DNA of 32,500 nt from Salinimonas lutimaris (GCF_005222225.1 NZ_CP036536.1:1-32500); one strand, 5' to 3'. Counted from the first letter of the stretch, positions 18,430 to 30,090 are shown. Notes: generated from the letters alone by a model not told the origin. Program-made: numbers and translations.

Positions 18430-18600
18430 CTTAGTGGTTTTTATAATCGGTTGAATCAGCTCTCGCCAAAACGGTAGAGTAATGTAGCATATCGAAATCG
18501 GCTTTCTAAAGGGATATCTCAGAACTTTTTTTAACCGCTTTGTTTGTTTTTTAAACTATATCGGTATAAGCCAATTTACCCATCGGGACAGGAGAATAGT

Positions 18601-19254
18601 ATGAAAAAAGTAGCAGTAATTTTAAGCGGTAGCGGAGTGTTTGATGGTACAGAAATTTATGAAGCGGTGATCACTTTACTGGCAATTCGCCAGCAAGGAG
18701 CCCAGTATCAGTGCTTTGCACCGGACAAAGACCAGCTACATGTGATCAACCATCTGACCGGTGATGTGGAAACCGGACAAACCCGCAATGTGCTTATTGA
18801 GTCTGCCCGGGTTGCTCGTGGTGAAGTCAAGCCGGTGACCGAGTGTAACCCGACTGACTTTGATGCTCTGATCCTGCCAGGCGGCTTCGGCGCTGCCAAA
18901 AATCTGTGTACCTTTGCTGTAGATGGCGCTGACAGTCAGCCTGATGCGGATGTGCTGGCTGTGTGTAAAGCCTTTGCCGAAGCGGGTAAGCCGGCCGGCT
19001 ATGCCTGTATCGCCCCGGCGCTCGCCGCCTCGGTATACGGCAATGACACCAAGGTGACCATCGGGAACGATGAGGGTGCAGCCGAGGGAATTAACGCCAT
19101 TGGTGCTCAGCATATTAACTGCGCCGTGGATGATATTGTGGTTGATGCGGCTGCCAGGCTGGTGACCACGCCGGCCTATATGCTGGCAGGCGATATTCTT
19201 GAAGCGCAGGCGGGCCTCAACAAGATGGTTGAAGCTGTGCTGGGCATGGAATAG
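18601..19254 (+). CDS. elbB: ElbB glyoxalase-like DJ-1/PfpI family protein
   Basis: ElbB (sigma cross-reacting protein 27A) is a DJ-1/PfpI-class protein with weak glyoxalase activity in E. coli, once linked to isoprenoid synthesis. The 217-residue product from ATG 18601 (CAGGAG ribosome site 6 bp before) begins MKKVAVILSGSGVFDGTEIYEA. A 19-codon longer reading lacks support. Diagnostic blocks are CFAPDKDQLHVINHLTG, LILPGGFGAAKNL and the nucleophile elbow GYACIAPA with C136. The first glycine motif, SGCGV in E. coli, is SGSGV here, so one conserved Cys is replaced by Ser11. It stands alone, with a hairpin after it. Confidence 0.94.
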   Translation: MKKVAVILSGSGVFDGTEIYEAVITLLAIRQQGAQYQCFAPDKDQLHVINHLTGDVETGQTRNVLIESARVARGEVKPVTECNPTDFDALILPGGFGAAKNLCTFAVDGADSQPDADVLAVCKAFAEAGKPAGYACIAPALAASVYGNDTKVTIGNDEGAAEGINAIGAQHINCAVDDIVVDAAARLVTTPAYMLAGDILEAQAGLNKMVEAVLGME

Positions 19255-19270
19255 GCCAGTACTAAAATAA

Positions 19271-19293
19271 GGCGAAAGGCTTTTCCTTTCGCC
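19271..19293. terminator. Hairpin after elbB
   Basis: A 9-bp perfect stem GGCGAAAGG/CCTTTCGCC with a CTTTT loop. On the plus side no T run follows. On the minus side it is followed by TTATTTTAG. Its place after elbB suggests a terminator or an mRNA 3' end stabiliser. Confidence 0.6.
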
Positions 19294-19379
19294 CGGTTCT
19301 TCGCATAATAGTAAAAAAGCCACACGCGCAATGCGTTATCCGTGGTAACGTTTCTAATAAAAACAAGGCTCAATGGAAC

Positions 19380-20831
19380 ATGCACTATCGTGCGATTGTA
19401 CGCATACTGGGGCTGCTGGTCGCGCTGTTCAGCGTTACCATGGTGCCACCGGCACTGGTCTCTCTAATCTATCAGGATGGCAGTGGACTGCCGTTTATTC
19501 TTGCCTTCATTCTTTGTGTTATGACGGGCACTGCCATGTGGTATCCCAATCGTGAGCATCGCCAGGATTTACGAGCCAAAGAAGGCTTTTTGATTGTTGC
19601 CTTGTTCTGGGCGGTACTGGCCAGTTTTGCTGCCATCCCGTTCATACTGCTTGAACAACCCAGCATGACCGTAACCGACGCGTTTTTTGAGTCGTTTTCG
19701 GGGTTGACCACCACCGGTGCCACGGTTATTGAGGGGATTGAGTTTCTACCGCACTCCATTCAGTTTTATCGCCAGCAGTTGCAATGGTTTGGCGGTATGG
19801 GGATCATTGTTCTGGCCGTGGCCATTTTGCCTATCTTAGGGGTAGGGGGCATGCAGCTGTACCGCGCAGAGATGCCCGGGCCGGTGAAAGACTCTAAAAT
19901 GACGCCGAGGATTGCTGATACCGCTAAACATCTTTGGTATATCTATCTGTCACTTACCATCGCCTGCACGGTTGCTTACTGGCTGGCTGGCATGGACTGG
20001 TTTGATGCGATCTGTCATTCATTCTCTACCGTTGCCATTGGCGGGTTTTCCACCCATGATGCCAGTCTGGGATACTTTGACAGCCCGCTAATCAATGTCA
20101 TCTGTGCGGTATTTTTGCTAATTGCTGCCCTGAACTTCTCGTTGCACTATGCTGCGGTAACCTCACGGTCGGTGCGTAATTATCTGCACGATCCTGAGTT
20201 CAAAGCATTTTTCATCATTCAGGCCAGTCTTATCATTTTGTGCTTTCTGGTTCTGGTGCTAACCGGCTATTACAGTACCGCCGAGGAGGCCCTGGATCAG
20301 GCTATGATTCAGGCTGTATCGATCAGTACTACCGCCGGCTTTGCCACGACCGACTTTTCCTCCTGGCCGACCTTTTTGCCCATCATGCTGATTTTTGCCA
20401 GCTTTATTGGTGGCTGCGCCGGCTCAACCGGCGGTGGTCTGAAGGTCATCCGGGTGTTCCTGCTATTTTTGCAGGGCCGCCGGGAAATCGACAGGCTGAT
20501 CCATCCCAAAGCGGTGTATTCTGTCAAACTGGGTGAGCGGGCCATGCCTGATCGGGTCGTCGAGGCGGTATGGGGCTTCTTTTCTGCTTACGCGATTGTG
20601 TTTGTGCTGATTATGCTGGGAATGATTGCATCAGGACTGGATAATCTCACTGCATTTACAGCCACCGCCGCTACCCTGAATAACCTGGGGCCGGGCTTAG
20701 GCAGTGTAGCTGGCACATATGCGGAGGTGAGTGATCCGGGAAAATGGCTGGCGGTCATTGCTATGCTGTTTGGCCGGCTTGAGGTGTTTTCCCTGCTAGT
20801 ACTCTTTTCACCGACCTTCTGGCGCAGTTAA
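19380..20831 (+). CDS. trkH: TrkH family potassium uptake protein
   Basis: TrkH is the inner-membrane K+ translocating subunit of the low-affinity Trk system and is gated by TrkA. The 483 residues (E. coli 483) form about ten to twelve membrane helices in four M1-P-M2 repeats. The four selectivity-loop segments are visible: SGLTTTGATV, FSTVAIGGFST, STTAGFATTD and ATLNNLGPGLG. The cytoplasmic LKVIRVFLLFLQGRREI segment and LFGRLEVFSLLVLFSPTFWR at the end are also typical. Its partner trkA faces it immediately downstream, convergently, with 27 bp between the stops. Confidence 0.96.
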   Translation: MHYRAIVRILGLLVALFSVTMVPPALVSLIYQDGSGLPFILAFILCVMTGTAMWYPNREHRQDLRAKEGFLIVALFWAVLASFAAIPFILLEQPSMTVTDAFFESFSGLTTTGATVIEGIEFLPHSIQFYRQQLQWFGGMGIIVLAVAILPILGVGGMQLYRAEMPGPVKDSKMTPRIADTAKHLWYIYLSLTIACTVAYWLAGMDWFDAICHSFSTVAIGGFSTHDASLGYFDSPLINVICAVFLLIAALNFSLHYAAVTSRSVRNYLHDPEFKAFFIIQASLIILCFLVLVLTGYYSTAEEALDQAMIQAVSISTTAGFATTDFSSWPTFLPIMLIFASFIGGCAGSTGGGLKVIRVFLLFLQGRREIDRLIHPKAVYSVKLGERAMPDRVVEAVWGFFSAYAIVFVLIMLGMIASGLDNLTAFTATAATLNNLGPGLGSVAGTYAEVSDPGKWLAVIAMLFGRLEVFSLLVLFSPTFWRS

Positions 20832-20850
20832 TACCGCGCCATCATTTTTT
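20821..20850 (+). terminator. Probable trkH terminator
   Basis: The 5-bp stem GGCGC/GCGCC (20821-20825 and 20836-20840) spans the trkH stop codon with a 10-nt loop and is followed by ATCA and then six T. It is weak but lies at the right place in the convergent trkH-trkA gap. Confidence 0.45.
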
Positions 20851-20858
20851 CAGCCTGG

Positions 20859-22238
20859 TCAGCCAAAGAAGAAGGCGCTGGGCTGGAAGATTTTCTCCAC
20901 ATCCCCGATATATTTTTTATCCACCAAAAATAGAATTACGTGGTCGTTGGCTTCAATCACAGTATCGCTGTGCGCAATAATCACCTGGTCATCGCGTACG
21001 ATTGCGCCGATGGTTGTGCCTGGTGGCAACTTAATGCTGCCAATTTCCCGGCCAACAACACGCGAGGTATTTTCATCACCGTGAGCAATGGCTTCTATAG
21101 CTTCCGCGGCTCCCCGGCGAAGTGAGTACACATTAACAATGTCGCCGCGACGAATGTGAGTAAGCAGCGCGGAGATGGTGGCCTGTTGTGGGGAGAACGC
21201 TATATCGATATCGCCGCCCTGTACCAGATCCACATAGGCGCTGCGCTGAATCAGCACCATCGCTTTTTGTGCCCCCATACGCTTGGCCAGCATGGCTGAC
21301 ATGATGTTGGCTTCATCATCGTTGGTCACGGCAATAAAGGCATCAACCTGATCAATACTTTCTTCGGTCAACAGCTCAGGGTCCGAGGCATCACCGCAAA
21401 AGACAATGGTTTTATCCAGGTGTGCCGATAAATACTGTGCGCGTTCCCGATCAAACTCAATCAGCTTTACGTTGTGATTATGCTCAAGGCGCTTGGCCAG
21501 TCCAGCACCAATCAATCCGCCACCGGCAATCATAATGCGCTTATAGCTGGACTCCAGCTTTTGCAGTTCGCTCATCACCGCCCGGATATGCTTGGTGGCA
21601 GCAATAAAAAACACTTCATCATCGGCTTCAATGACGGTTGTGCCAAGCGGTCTGATCGGCCGGCCGCGCCGGTAAATGGCGGCCACCCGGGTTTCCACAT
21701 TAGGCATATGCTCTTTTAACGCAGACAGGGCGTGACCCACCAGTAGACCGCCGTAATAAGCCTTAACTGCCACCAGACTGGCTTTGCCTTCGGCAAATTC
21801 CACAACCTGCAACGCGCCGGGATAATCAATCAGGCGCTTGATGGCTTTGGTAACCAGCTGTTCCGGAGCAATAATGTGATCAACCGGAATATCCTGCTGT
21901 TTATACAGCTGTTCCTGATAAATGATGTATTGTTCTGAGCGAACCCGGGCAATTTTGGTAGGGGTTTTAAATAAGCTGTAGGCAACCTGACACGCCAGCA
22001 TGTTGCTTTCATCGCTGTTGGTCACTGCAATGAGCATATCAGCATCTTCGGCGCCGGCTTTTTTCAGAATATCAGGGTGTGAACCTACCCCGACAACCAC
22101 TTGCAGATCCAACCTATCCTGAAGGGCCCGTAACCGGTTATGATCAGAGTCAATGACGGTGATTTCATTTTTTTCACCAACCAGGTTTTCAGCCAGTGTG
22201 CCTCCGACCTGTCCGGCACCAAGGATGATTATCTTCAT
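20859..22238 (-). CDS. trkA: Trk system potassium transporter regulatory protein TrkA
   Basis: TrkA is the cytosolic NAD(H)/ATP-binding ring that gates TrkH. The 459 residues (E. coli 458) contain two RCK units. The first nucleotide-binding fold starts at residue 7 with GAGQVGG and the second near residue 240 with AGGGLIGAG. Each is followed by a TrkA-C subdomain (for example [23 protein letters not shown]). It is the last gene of the def-fmt-rsmB-trkA series on the minus strand, an order shared with E. coli, 32 bp after rsmB. Confidence 0.97.
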   Translation of the reverse strand: MKIIILGAGQVGGTLAENLVGEKNEITVIDSDHNRLRALQDRLDLQVVVGVGSHPDILKKAGAEDADMLIAVTNSDESNMLACQVAYSLFKTPTKIARVRSEQYIIYQEQLYKQQDIPVDHIIAPEQLVTKAIKRLIDYPGALQVVEFAEGKASLVAVKAYYGGLLVGHALSALKEHMPNVETRVAAIYRRGRPIRPLGTTVIEADDEVFFIAATKHIRAVMSELQKLESSYKRIMIAGGGLIGAGLAKRLEHNHNVKLIEFDRERAQYLSAHLDKTIVFCGDASDPELLTEESIDQVDAFIAVTNDDEANIMSAMLAKRMGAQKAMVLIQRSAYVDLVQGGDIDIAFSPQQATISALLTHIRRGDIVNVYSLRRGAAEAIEAIAHGDENTSRVVGREIGSIKLPPGTTIGAIVRDDQVIIAHSDTVIEANDHVILFLVDKKYIGDVEKIFQPSAFFFG

Positions 22239-22270
22239 TAACTCTGCTTACACTCTGTTGAAAAGCTTAT

Positions 22271-23587
22271 CTATTTGGACTTTACCAGCCTGCAATAATA
22301 GAAACCATCCATTTGTTGCTCGGCGGGCAGTATTTGACGCCCCGGTGCCTTGGCGGTATCGGCCTCATGCAGAGGACTGTGCTGGGCATCATCCTGACGG
22401 GCTAAAAAAGTCAGCATCTGGTCGCGGTTTTCATCGGGTAACAGCGAGCAGGTTGCATACAGCAGCGTCCCGCCTGGCTTTAAACGTGACCACATGGTAT
22501 CAAGAATCCGGGCCTGCAATTCAACCAGCTGTTCAATATCAGTACGCTTGCGCAGCCAGCGAATATCCGGATGACGGCGAATAACCCCGGTGGCAGAGCA
22601 GGGCGCATCAAGCAAAATGCGATCAAACTGGGGGGTATCTTTCAGGCTTTTCGGGTCAGCAGCATCTGCGCAGACCATTTGCGGCGAAAGCTTTAAGCGC
22701 TGCATGTTTTCAGCCACACGTTTTAATCGGATACTGTCGTTATCCAGTGCAATACAGTCTTGCAGCTCTGGTTGTCGCTCAAGAATATGTGCTGTTTTAC
22801 CGCCGGGTGCTGCGCAGGCATCCAGTACCGTCTCCCCTGGCTGTGCATCAAGATAGGCAGCAGCCAGCTGAGCAGCGCCATCCTGTACCGAGAACAACCC
22901 TTCTGCAAAGCCCGGCAGGGAAGGAATATCCCGGCGCGTCAACAGAATCAGGCCATCTGGATGAGCATCACTAAGCGCATACTGCAATCCGGCATCATCG
23001 AGCAGGTGCTGATAGTCAGTACGGCTAATCTGGCGCTGATTCACTCTTAGCCAAATCGGCGCTACCGCATTACTTTGCGCAATAATATCGTCTAGCTGGT
23101 CTGGGTAAGCCTGTTGCAGCTTTTTATACAGCCATTTAGGCATACCGCTTTGAATAATCGGATCCGTACTGCGCTGTTCAGTCAGTGCCTGACGCTGAAA
23201 ATTACGCAAAACCGCGTTGACCAGTCCCCGCAGATTCTTACCGCCCAGAAAGTCTGCCGCATTGACCGTTTCACCCACTGCAGCATGCGCCGAAACCCGG
23301 CTAAAGGCTAACTGGTAGAAGCCAAGCAGAATCAGGTGTTCCAGAATCTTTTTGTTATTTTTCAGTGGGGTATCGAGCAGCTGACGTAACCAGACCTGTA
23401 ACTGTGGCAACTGGCGCAGTACGCCCATCGACATTTCCTGTAACCAGGCACTGTCCTGGGCCGAGTGACGCTGCTGCACCTTGTGCAGACATTCGCGGGA
23501 GGATTTACCATTTTCCAGAATCTGATAAATCACCCATGCAGCATCGGCCCGCAGATTTTTTTTACGGGGAAGAGAAACCACTGACAT
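22271..23587 (-). CDS. rsmB: 16S rRNA (cytosine-967-C5)-methyltransferase RsmB
   Basis: RsmB makes m5C967 in 16S rRNA. The 438 residues have an N-terminal NusB-like RNA-binding domain (about 1-140, with the AVGETVNAADFLGGKNLRGLVNAVLRNF block) and a C-terminal Rossmann methyltransferase. The SAM site is VLDACAAPGGKTAHILE. The two catalytic cysteines are C330 in DAPCSATGVIRRHPDIRW and C380 in YATCSLLPDEN, as in the RsmB/NSUN family (E. coli C325/C375). The start overlaps the fmt stop by one base (TAATG), so translation is coupled. Confidence 0.97.
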   Translation of the reverse strand: MSVVSLPRKKNLRADAAWVIYQILENGKSSRECLHKVQQRHSAQDSAWLQEMSMGVLRQLPQLQVWLRQLLDTPLKNNKKILEHLILLGFYQLAFSRVSAHAAVGETVNAADFLGGKNLRGLVNAVLRNFQRQALTEQRSTDPIIQSGMPKWLYKKLQQAYPDQLDDIIAQSNAVAPIWLRVNQRQISRTDYQHLLDDAGLQYALSDAHPDGLILLTRRDIPSLPGFAEGLFSVQDGAAQLAAAYLDAQPGETVLDACAAPGGKTAHILERQPELQDCIALDNDSIRLKRVAENMQRLKLSPQMVCADAADPKSLKDTPQFDRILLDAPCSATGVIRRHPDIRWLRKRTDIEQLVELQARILDTMWSRLKPGGTLLYATCSLLPDENRDQMLTFLARQDDAQHSPLHEADTAKAPGRQILPAEQQMDGFYYCRLVKSK

Positions 23588-24537
23588 TATTGTGCTCCGC
23601 CTACCGGTTGGCCTTGTTCAAACCAGTGCTTACGAGCATTGATGACATCTGCCGCCGCCAGTGGCTTTTTGCCCGGAAGCTGCAAAGATAAAATACGTAG
23701 TGCCTGGCTGGCAGTTGCCACAACAATCCCGTTTTTATCTGCCCGGATGACCGTTCCCGGTGTCTGTCCCTGCGTATCGGGTTCAACCTCAGCCTGCCAG
23801 ATTTTTACCTTCTCGCCGCCCAGTTCTGCCCAGGCTACCGGCCAGGGGTTAAACGCCCGAATGTTTCGCTCTAGCTGAACCGCGTCTGTATGCCAGTCAA
23901 TTTGAGCTTCTTCTTTGGATAGTTTTTTGGCGTAGCTGGCCTGTGCGTCATCCTGAGGTTGTGCCTCTAGCGCATCAATATTATCCAGCACATGTAACAG
24001 TGCCTGTGGGCCTAATTCTGCCAGCCGGCTGTACAGGGTGGCGCTGGTATCCTGAGCCGATATATCAATAGCGGCAATATGCAGCATGTCGCCGGTATCC
24101 AGTCCTTCGTCCATCTGCATAATAGTGACGCCGGTCTGCTTATCACCGGCCCACAGAGAACGCTGAATAGGGGCCGCGCCACGCCATTTTGGTAAAATGG
24201 AACCGTGTACATTGATACACCCACGAGGTGGGGTGTCCAGCACGGCTTTAGGCAGCAACAGCCCGTAGGCCACCACCACCATAATATCAGCAGAAATAGA
24301 CGCCAGTTCATGCTGAGCTTCTTCGCTTTTCAGTGAATGAGGCTGATAAACCGGAATCGCATGTTTCATCGCTAACTGCTTAACCGGGCTGGCGGTCAGC
24401 TTCTTGCCGCGTCCGGCTGGCCGGTCTGGTTGTGTGTATACCGCGACCACCTCGTGCTCACAGCTTAATAAAGCCTGCAGATGGTCAGCAGCAAAATCCG
24501 GCGTACCGGCAAAAATAACCCGAAGTGAATTAGCCAC
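23587..24537 (-). CDS. fmt: Methionyl-tRNA formyltransferase
   Basis: Fmt formylates Met-tRNA(fMet) with 10-formyl-THF so that it can serve in initiation. The 316 residues match the family (E. coli 315). The N-terminal formyltransferase domain has [18 protein letters not shown], the loop [17 protein letters not shown] and the catalytic [19 protein letters not shown] and GLDTGDML segments. The C-terminal domain starts near residue 210. It lies 8 bp downstream of def; removal and addition of the formyl group are encoded side by side. Confidence 0.97.
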   Translation of the reverse strand: MANSLRVIFAGTPDFAADHLQALLSCEHEVVAVYTQPDRPAGRGKKLTASPVKQLAMKHAIPVYQPHSLKSEEAQHELASISADIMVVVAYGLLLPKAVLDTPPRGCINVHGSILPKWRGAAPIQRSLWAGDKQTGVTIMQMDEGLDTGDMLHIAAIDISAQDTSATLYSRLAELGPQALLHVLDNIDALEAQPQDDAQASYAKKLSKEEAQIDWHTDAVQLERNIRAFNPWPVAWAELGGEKVKIWQAEVEPDTQGQTPGTVIRADKNGIVVATASQALRILSLQLPGKKPLAAADVINARKHWFEQGQPVGGAQ

Positions 24538-24545
24538 AGGACCTC

Positions 24546-25055
24546 TTATGCTTTTGCTGCCAGACGTGCGTCTTTTTCCAGTTTTTTGCGGATACGCTGG
24601 CGCTTTAGTGGCGACAGATAATCTACAAACAGCTTACCTTTGAGGTGGTCAAGCTCATGCTGAATACAAATTGCCAGCAGTCCTTCCGCCTCAAGCTCAA
24701 ATGGCTTACCTTCGGCATCCAGCGCTTTCACTTTTATCGCCTCTGCCCGCTCAACCTTGGCATAGTTATTAGGCACAGACAAACACCCTTCTTCAGAGAT
24801 GGTGGAGCCGTCTTTTTCGGTAATTTCCGGGTTAATAAATACCCGTGGTGTGTCCTGATTTTCAGAAACATCCATCACCACTACCTGTACGTGCCGGTCA
24901 ACCTGAGTGGCTGCCAGTCCGATGCCATTTTCATCTTTCATGGTTTCAAACATGTCTGAAACCAGTTGCTTAATTTCGTCGTTCACTTCTGAGACCGGCT
25001 CTGCCACAGTGCGCAGCCGCTCATCAGGGAATCGTAATACGTCTAATATCGCCAT
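24546..25055 (-). CDS. def: Peptide deformylase
   Basis: Def removes the N-formyl group from nascent proteins with an active-site Fe(II) or Zn(II). The 169 residues (E. coli 169) have the three metal-site motifs in order: G44-I-G-L-A-A-T-Q51, E-E-G-C91-L-S-V-P and Q-H133-E134-L-D-H137. The C-terminal helix continues [15 protein letters not shown]. It is first in def-fmt-rsmB-trkA and divergent from the LysM gene across about 200 bp, as in E. coli and relatives. Confidence 0.98.
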   Translation of the reverse strand: MAILDVLRFPDERLRTVAEPVSEVNDEIKQLVSDMFETMKDENGIGLAATQVDRHVQVVVMDVSENQDTPRVFINPEITEKDGSTISEEGCLSVPNNYAKVERAEAIKVKALDAEGKPFELEAEGLLAICIQHELDHLKGKLFVDYLSPLKRQRIRKKLEKDARLAAKA

Positions 25056-25251
25056 CTGTCGTGATTACACTCTTTGCTGTATGAATTAATATACGATCCA
25101 ACTGCCAGCATTATTTACACCTGGATAATGCATACTATTCTACCGTATTACCTCTATACGTGCAGTTTTTTATCTGGGAGCTGAATTTATCCTGTTACTT
25201 GCCGATATAGAGATGTTGCGTGAAATTTCAACGAGAATAAAGGTAAAGAAC

Positions 25252-26340
25252 ATGATCCGTCGCAGGGATAAAGTGGCGTTGAAGCGAACATTTCGCCAGT
25301 GTGTGGCTGCTATGCTTATGCTCCCAGTCTCGCTGGTACAGGCCGCTATTGAAATAAAGGATTCAGCGCCAACCACTTATACAGTTGAGAAGAACGATAC
25401 CCTGTGGGACATCGCTAACATCTTTCTGGACAAGCCCTGGTTATGGCCTCAACTGTGGCGTACCAATACACAGATCGTAAACCCGCATCTGATTTATCCT
25501 GGAGACATTCTGCGAATTCGAATTGTGGATGGTCAGCCGGTACTGGAGCTTGCCCGCGAGAAAACCCGCCTGACGCTGGCCCCCGGTACGGTGAAAAAAG
25601 CCAAAGCGCAACCGATCAACACCTTACCCTGGGAAGCCATTGCACCCTATATTAATCAAAATGAGATTATCGACGCTCAGGCGTATAACGTGCTGCCACG
25701 GTTACTGGGCAATGCCAGCGGGGATATCCGTTTTGTCACCGATGATCTGGTATTAAGCCGTAGTTTTGGCCGTCCTGAAGATCAGTTTCGGGTTGTGCGT
25801 AAACAATCTACTATCACCAACATGGATGGCGATGTGCTGGGCATTCAGATTCATCACGTCGCCGATGCCAGTATGGTGGAAAGTCATATTCCCACACAGT
25901 GGCTGGTTAAGGTCGATGGTTCAAACCTTGAAGCCAGCCGGGGTGACCGGCTTTATAGCGGTCAGTTCAGCACGGTAGACAGTATGCAAATTCAGCCTGC
26001 TACAGCACAGCGCGGTAAAGTGGTGGGCAATCTTCATCAACATCAGTTGCTGGGGAAAAATGATGTGGTGATTATCGATGTGGGCGGGCAGCAGGTGGTG
26101 CCGGGTACGGTGATGGGGATTTACACCCAGGGCCCGGATATCATTGACGGCGAGCAGCCCCGGTATGCCAATGAAGCAAGCGCTGTCTTTAGTGCATTTG
26201 AGGATGGCTCCACCGTCACGCAGCCTGCACTGAAAGTAGGCGAAATTGTAATCTTCAAGACGTTTGATAAAGCCAGCTACGGCATCATTACCCGAGCCCG
26301 CGAACTGGTTAAAAACGGGGACATAGTCGCCCGGCCATAA
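25252..26340 (+). CDS. LysM-domain exported protein upstream of dprA
   Basis: A 362-residue protein from ATG 25252, chosen because AAAGG lies 8 bp upstream. A further ATG 13 codons earlier is possible. The N-terminus is basic (MIRRRDKVALKR), then has a hydrophobic stretch (CVAAMLMLPVSLVQA), so it is exported. One LysM domain follows (about residues 40-90: TYTVEKNDTLWDIANIFL ... YPGDILRI), which should bind peptidoglycan. The remaining 270 residues have no motif that I can name with certainty. This gene type is regularly found between def and dprA in Vibrio, Shewanella and Pseudomonas. Its stop abuts the dprA ATG (TAA ATG), so the genes are likely coupled. Confidence 0.85.
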   Translation: MIRRRDKVALKRTFRQCVAAMLMLPVSLVQAAIEIKDSAPTTYTVEKNDTLWDIANIFLDKPWLWPQLWRTNTQIVNPHLIYPGDILRIRIVDGQPVLELAREKTRLTLAPGTVKKAKAQPINTLPWEAIAPYINQNEIIDAQAYNVLPRLLGNASGDIRFVTDDLVLSRSFGRPEDQFRVVRKQSTITNMDGDVLGIQIHHVADASMVESHIPTQWLVKVDGSNLEASRGDRLYSGQFSTVDSMQIQPATAQRGKVVGNLHQHQLLGKNDVVIIDVGGQQVVPGTVMGIYTQGPDIIDGEQPRYANEASAVFSAFEDGSTVTQPALKVGEIVIFKTFDKASYGIITRARELVKNGDIVARP

Positions 26341-27534
26341 ATGAGTAACCCATACGTGCAGTGCACCATGGGGGGTTGCCAGTGCCGTCTTGATCACCAG
26401 ACGGTACAAGGCATGATTGATTATACCCGGGCCAGTCACTGTTATGTGGCGCTGGCCAGCATAGTGACTATTCGCCCGGCAACCTGGCTGGCATTCATGG
26501 ATGCCACTCAGTTACCGGTGCAGGCATTTTTTGATGAGCGGCGCAGCCAGTTTGCCGCTCATTGTACGGATACACAATACGGTCAGTTATGTCAGGCTTT
26601 GTCTGCGCCTGATGAGTCACAAATGGCCGCCGCACTGAGCTGGGAGTCTGAAGAGGCAAGCAACAGCTTGTTATGCCCGGCTGATGCTGCCTATCCGGCC
26701 ACGCTGTTAAGCCTGGACTCACCGCCATTGGTATTATTTATTAAAGGCAGTGTGGCGGCACTACACAGCACGCAGATAGCCATCGTGGGCAGTCGCCGGG
26801 CCAGCCACAACGGGCTGCATTATGCCCGCCACTTTGCATATGCACTGAGCCAGGCTGGGATAACAGTGACCAGCGGACTGGCACTGGGCATTGACGGGGC
26901 GGCGCACCAGGGGGCGCTGGAGGCAACCGGGGTAACCAACGCAGTCATGGGGACCGGGCCGGATGTGATTTATCCCAAACGTCATCGTGCCTTACATCAG
27001 GCTATAGTGGAAGGCGGTGGGGCGGTAGTTTCAGAGTTTTTCCCGGCCGAGGTTCCCCGACCGTATAATTTTCCCCGTCGCAACCGGATTATTGCGGCGT
27101 TAAGCAGAGGTACACTGGTGATAGAGGCAACAATTCGCAGCGGCACCTTGATAACTGCAAATTTGGCCGCAGATATGGGACGCGATGTATTTGCGCTACC
27201 CGGAAGTATAGACAACCCGCTGAGTGCCGGTTGTCACCATCTTCTTAAACAGGGCGCAATACTGACAACCTGTTATGACGATGTGCTGGCTGAGTGGGGA
27301 GAATTTCACACCACCACGCAAATAACACGCCACCGGAAACAAAAAAGTCAGGATGAAAGCTTGGCAACCGATAAATTATTAGCTAGTGTGAATTATGATG
27401 TCACCAGTATTGATATCATTACCGAGCGCAGCAACCTGCCTGTATCAGACGTACTGGCAACATTATTACACTACGAGTTGCGTGGCCTGGTAGCCGCTGT
27501 TCCTGGCGGTTACGTCAAATTGAGGGGGAAATAA
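26341..27534 (+). CDS. dprA: DNA-processing protein DprA (Smf)
   Basis: DprA binds incoming single-stranded DNA and loads RecA during natural transformation. The 397 residues are slightly longer than usual, with an N-terminal helical domain (about 1-110) that may include extra codons. No clear ribosome site precedes ATG 26341, and translation is probably coupled to the LysM gene. The Rossmann-type core is typical: [60 protein letters not shown] and [15 protein letters not shown]. The last 50 residues form the winged-helix end ([21 protein letters not shown]). Confidence 0.94.
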   Translation: MSNPYVQCTMGGCQCRLDHQTVQGMIDYTRASHCYVALASIVTIRPATWLAFMDATQLPVQAFFDERRSQFAAHCTDTQYGQLCQALSAPDESQMAAALSWESEEASNSLLCPADAAYPATLLSLDSPPLVLFIKGSVAALHSTQIAIVGSRRASHNGLHYARHFAYALSQAGITVTSGLALGIDGAAHQGALEATGVTNAVMGTGPDVIYPKRHRALHQAIVEGGGAVVSEFFPAEVPRPYNFPRRNRIIAALSRGTLVIEATIRSGTLITANLAADMGRDVFALPGSIDNPLSAGCHHLLKQGAILTTCYDDVLAEWGEFHTTTQITRHRKQKSQDESLATDKLLASVNYDVTSIDIITERSNLPVSDVLATLLHYELRGLVAAVPGGYVKLRGK

Positions 27535-27535
27535 C

Positions 27536-28012
27536 ATGTTTGACATCCTCATGTATCTGTTTGAAAACTTCATTCACAGCGAAACGGAAATTCGGGTCGA
27601 TCAGGACGAATTGACAGATGAGCTTGTGCGTGCCGGTTTTCATCATGATGAGATCTACAAAGCGCTGGCGTGGCTGGAAAAATTAGCCGCTCTGCAGGAA
27701 ACCGATATTAACCCCTATTTCTGTAAAGGAATCACAACCAGTCTGAGCCGCATCTATACGCACGAAGAACAAATGCGTCTGGATGTTGAATGCCGCGGCT
27801 TCTTGTTGTTTCTCGAGCAAATGGGCGTACTGGACGCAAGCACCCGCGAAATGGTGATTGACCGGGTAATGGAAATTGATTCCACCGAGTTTTGTCTGGA
27901 AGACCTCAAGTGGGTAGTTCTGATGGTACTGTTTAATGTACCGGGTAAAGAAAATGCTTATGCGCAAATGGAAGATTTGTTATTTGACGAATCTGAAGGC
28001 GTATTACATTAA
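27536..28012 (+). CDS. smg: Smg family protein (DUF494)
   Basis: A 158-residue protein of the Smg/DUF494 family (E. coli 157), of unknown molecular function, which nearly always accompanies dprA. It starts [16 protein letters not shown], a family signature, and continues with the helical [25 protein letters not shown] and [16 protein letters not shown] segments. No membrane helix or cysteine motif is visible. It begins one base after the dprA stop. Confidence 0.94.
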   Translation: MFDILMYLFENFIHSETEIRVDQDELTDELVRAGFHHDEIYKALAWLEKLAALQETDINPYFCKGITTSLSRIYTHEEQMRLDVECRGFLLFLEQMGVLDASTREMVIDRVMEIDSTEFCLEDLKWVVLMVLFNVPGKENAYAQMEDLLFDESEGVLH

Positions 28013-28034
28013 GCGGAGGCACCACTAACTCTAG

Positions 28035-28580
28035 ATGTCGAAAATCGATCATTCACTCTTTGATGGCCCGCAAGCCGAAGCTCATACGTGCCCACAATGC
28101 GGTAGTGCACTGCGCATACGTAACAGCAAGAGCGGGCCTTTTATCGGCTGTACTGCTTACCCGCAGTGTACCTACAGCAAACCCCTACATGATAATCAAA
28201 CCACTGTTTTAAAAGAAATTGAAGGTACCCAGTGTCCGGAGTGCGGATTTGGCATGGCGATTAAAAAAGGTCGCTATGGCATGTTTATCGGGTGCTCCAA
28301 CTATCCTGATTGCCATCATATTGAGCCGATTAAAGAGCAGGAAGATACGCAGATCAGCTGTCCGAAATGCCAGTCCGGCCATATCATTGAGCGTACTAAC
28401 AAGTACGGCAAACAGTTTTTCGCCTGTGATAATTATCCCAAATGCCGTTATGTGGTAAATTCACAGCCGGTTGCGGAGGAATGTCCTTCGTGTGGATGGG
28501 CGATGTTAATCAAAAAGAAAGGGCAGATTATGTGTCCTCAGCCACTATGTGATTACCGCCAGCCTGTCTCATCACAGTGA
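28035..28580 (+). CDS. yrdD: Topoisomerase I-type C4 zinc-ribbon protein (YrdD-like)
   Basis: A 181-residue protein made almost wholly of zinc ribbons like those at the C-terminus of topoisomerase I. Three have the pattern CPxC...GCxxYPxC (CPQCG at 19-23 with AYPQC, CPECG with SNYPDC, CPKCQ with DNYPKC), and a fourth CPSCG...CPQPLC closes the protein. It probably binds nucleic acid; the exact role is not known. Within smg-yrdD-tsaC it keeps the enterobacterial order. The only good ribosome site, GGAGG at 28015-28019, is 15 bases from the ATG. No in-frame alternative exists upstream because of a TAG directly before the ATG. Confidence 0.9.
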   Translation: MSKIDHSLFDGPQAEAHTCPQCGSALRIRNSKSGPFIGCTAYPQCTYSKPLHDNQTTVLKEIEGTQCPECGFGMAIKKGRYGMFIGCSNYPDCHHIEPIKEQEDTQISCPKCQSGHIIERTNKYGKQFFACDNYPKCRYVVNSQPVAEECPSCGWAMLIKKKGQIMCPQPLCDYRQPVSSQ

Positions 28581-28590
28581 GAGTAAATAC

Positions 28591-30061
<1,471 letters not shown>

Positions 30062-30076
30062 GCGGATGATGGCACA

Positions 30077-30090
30077 TTGATCCAGGTCAA
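30077..30090. promoter_or_regulatory. FNR/Anr-type box 1 upstream of ompW
   Basis: TTGATCCAGGTCAA matches the FNR consensus TTGAT-N4-ATCAA in 9 of 10 defined bases and extends outward as a perfect palindrome (CACATTGA/TCAATGTG, 30073-30094). It lies 16 bp after the hemF stop and 51 bp, centre to centre, upstream of box 2. Confidence 0.7.

Noticed and set aside
20916..20924. TTATCCACC, a near DnaA box
   Set aside because: One mismatch, inside trkA, alone, with no GATC cluster around it.
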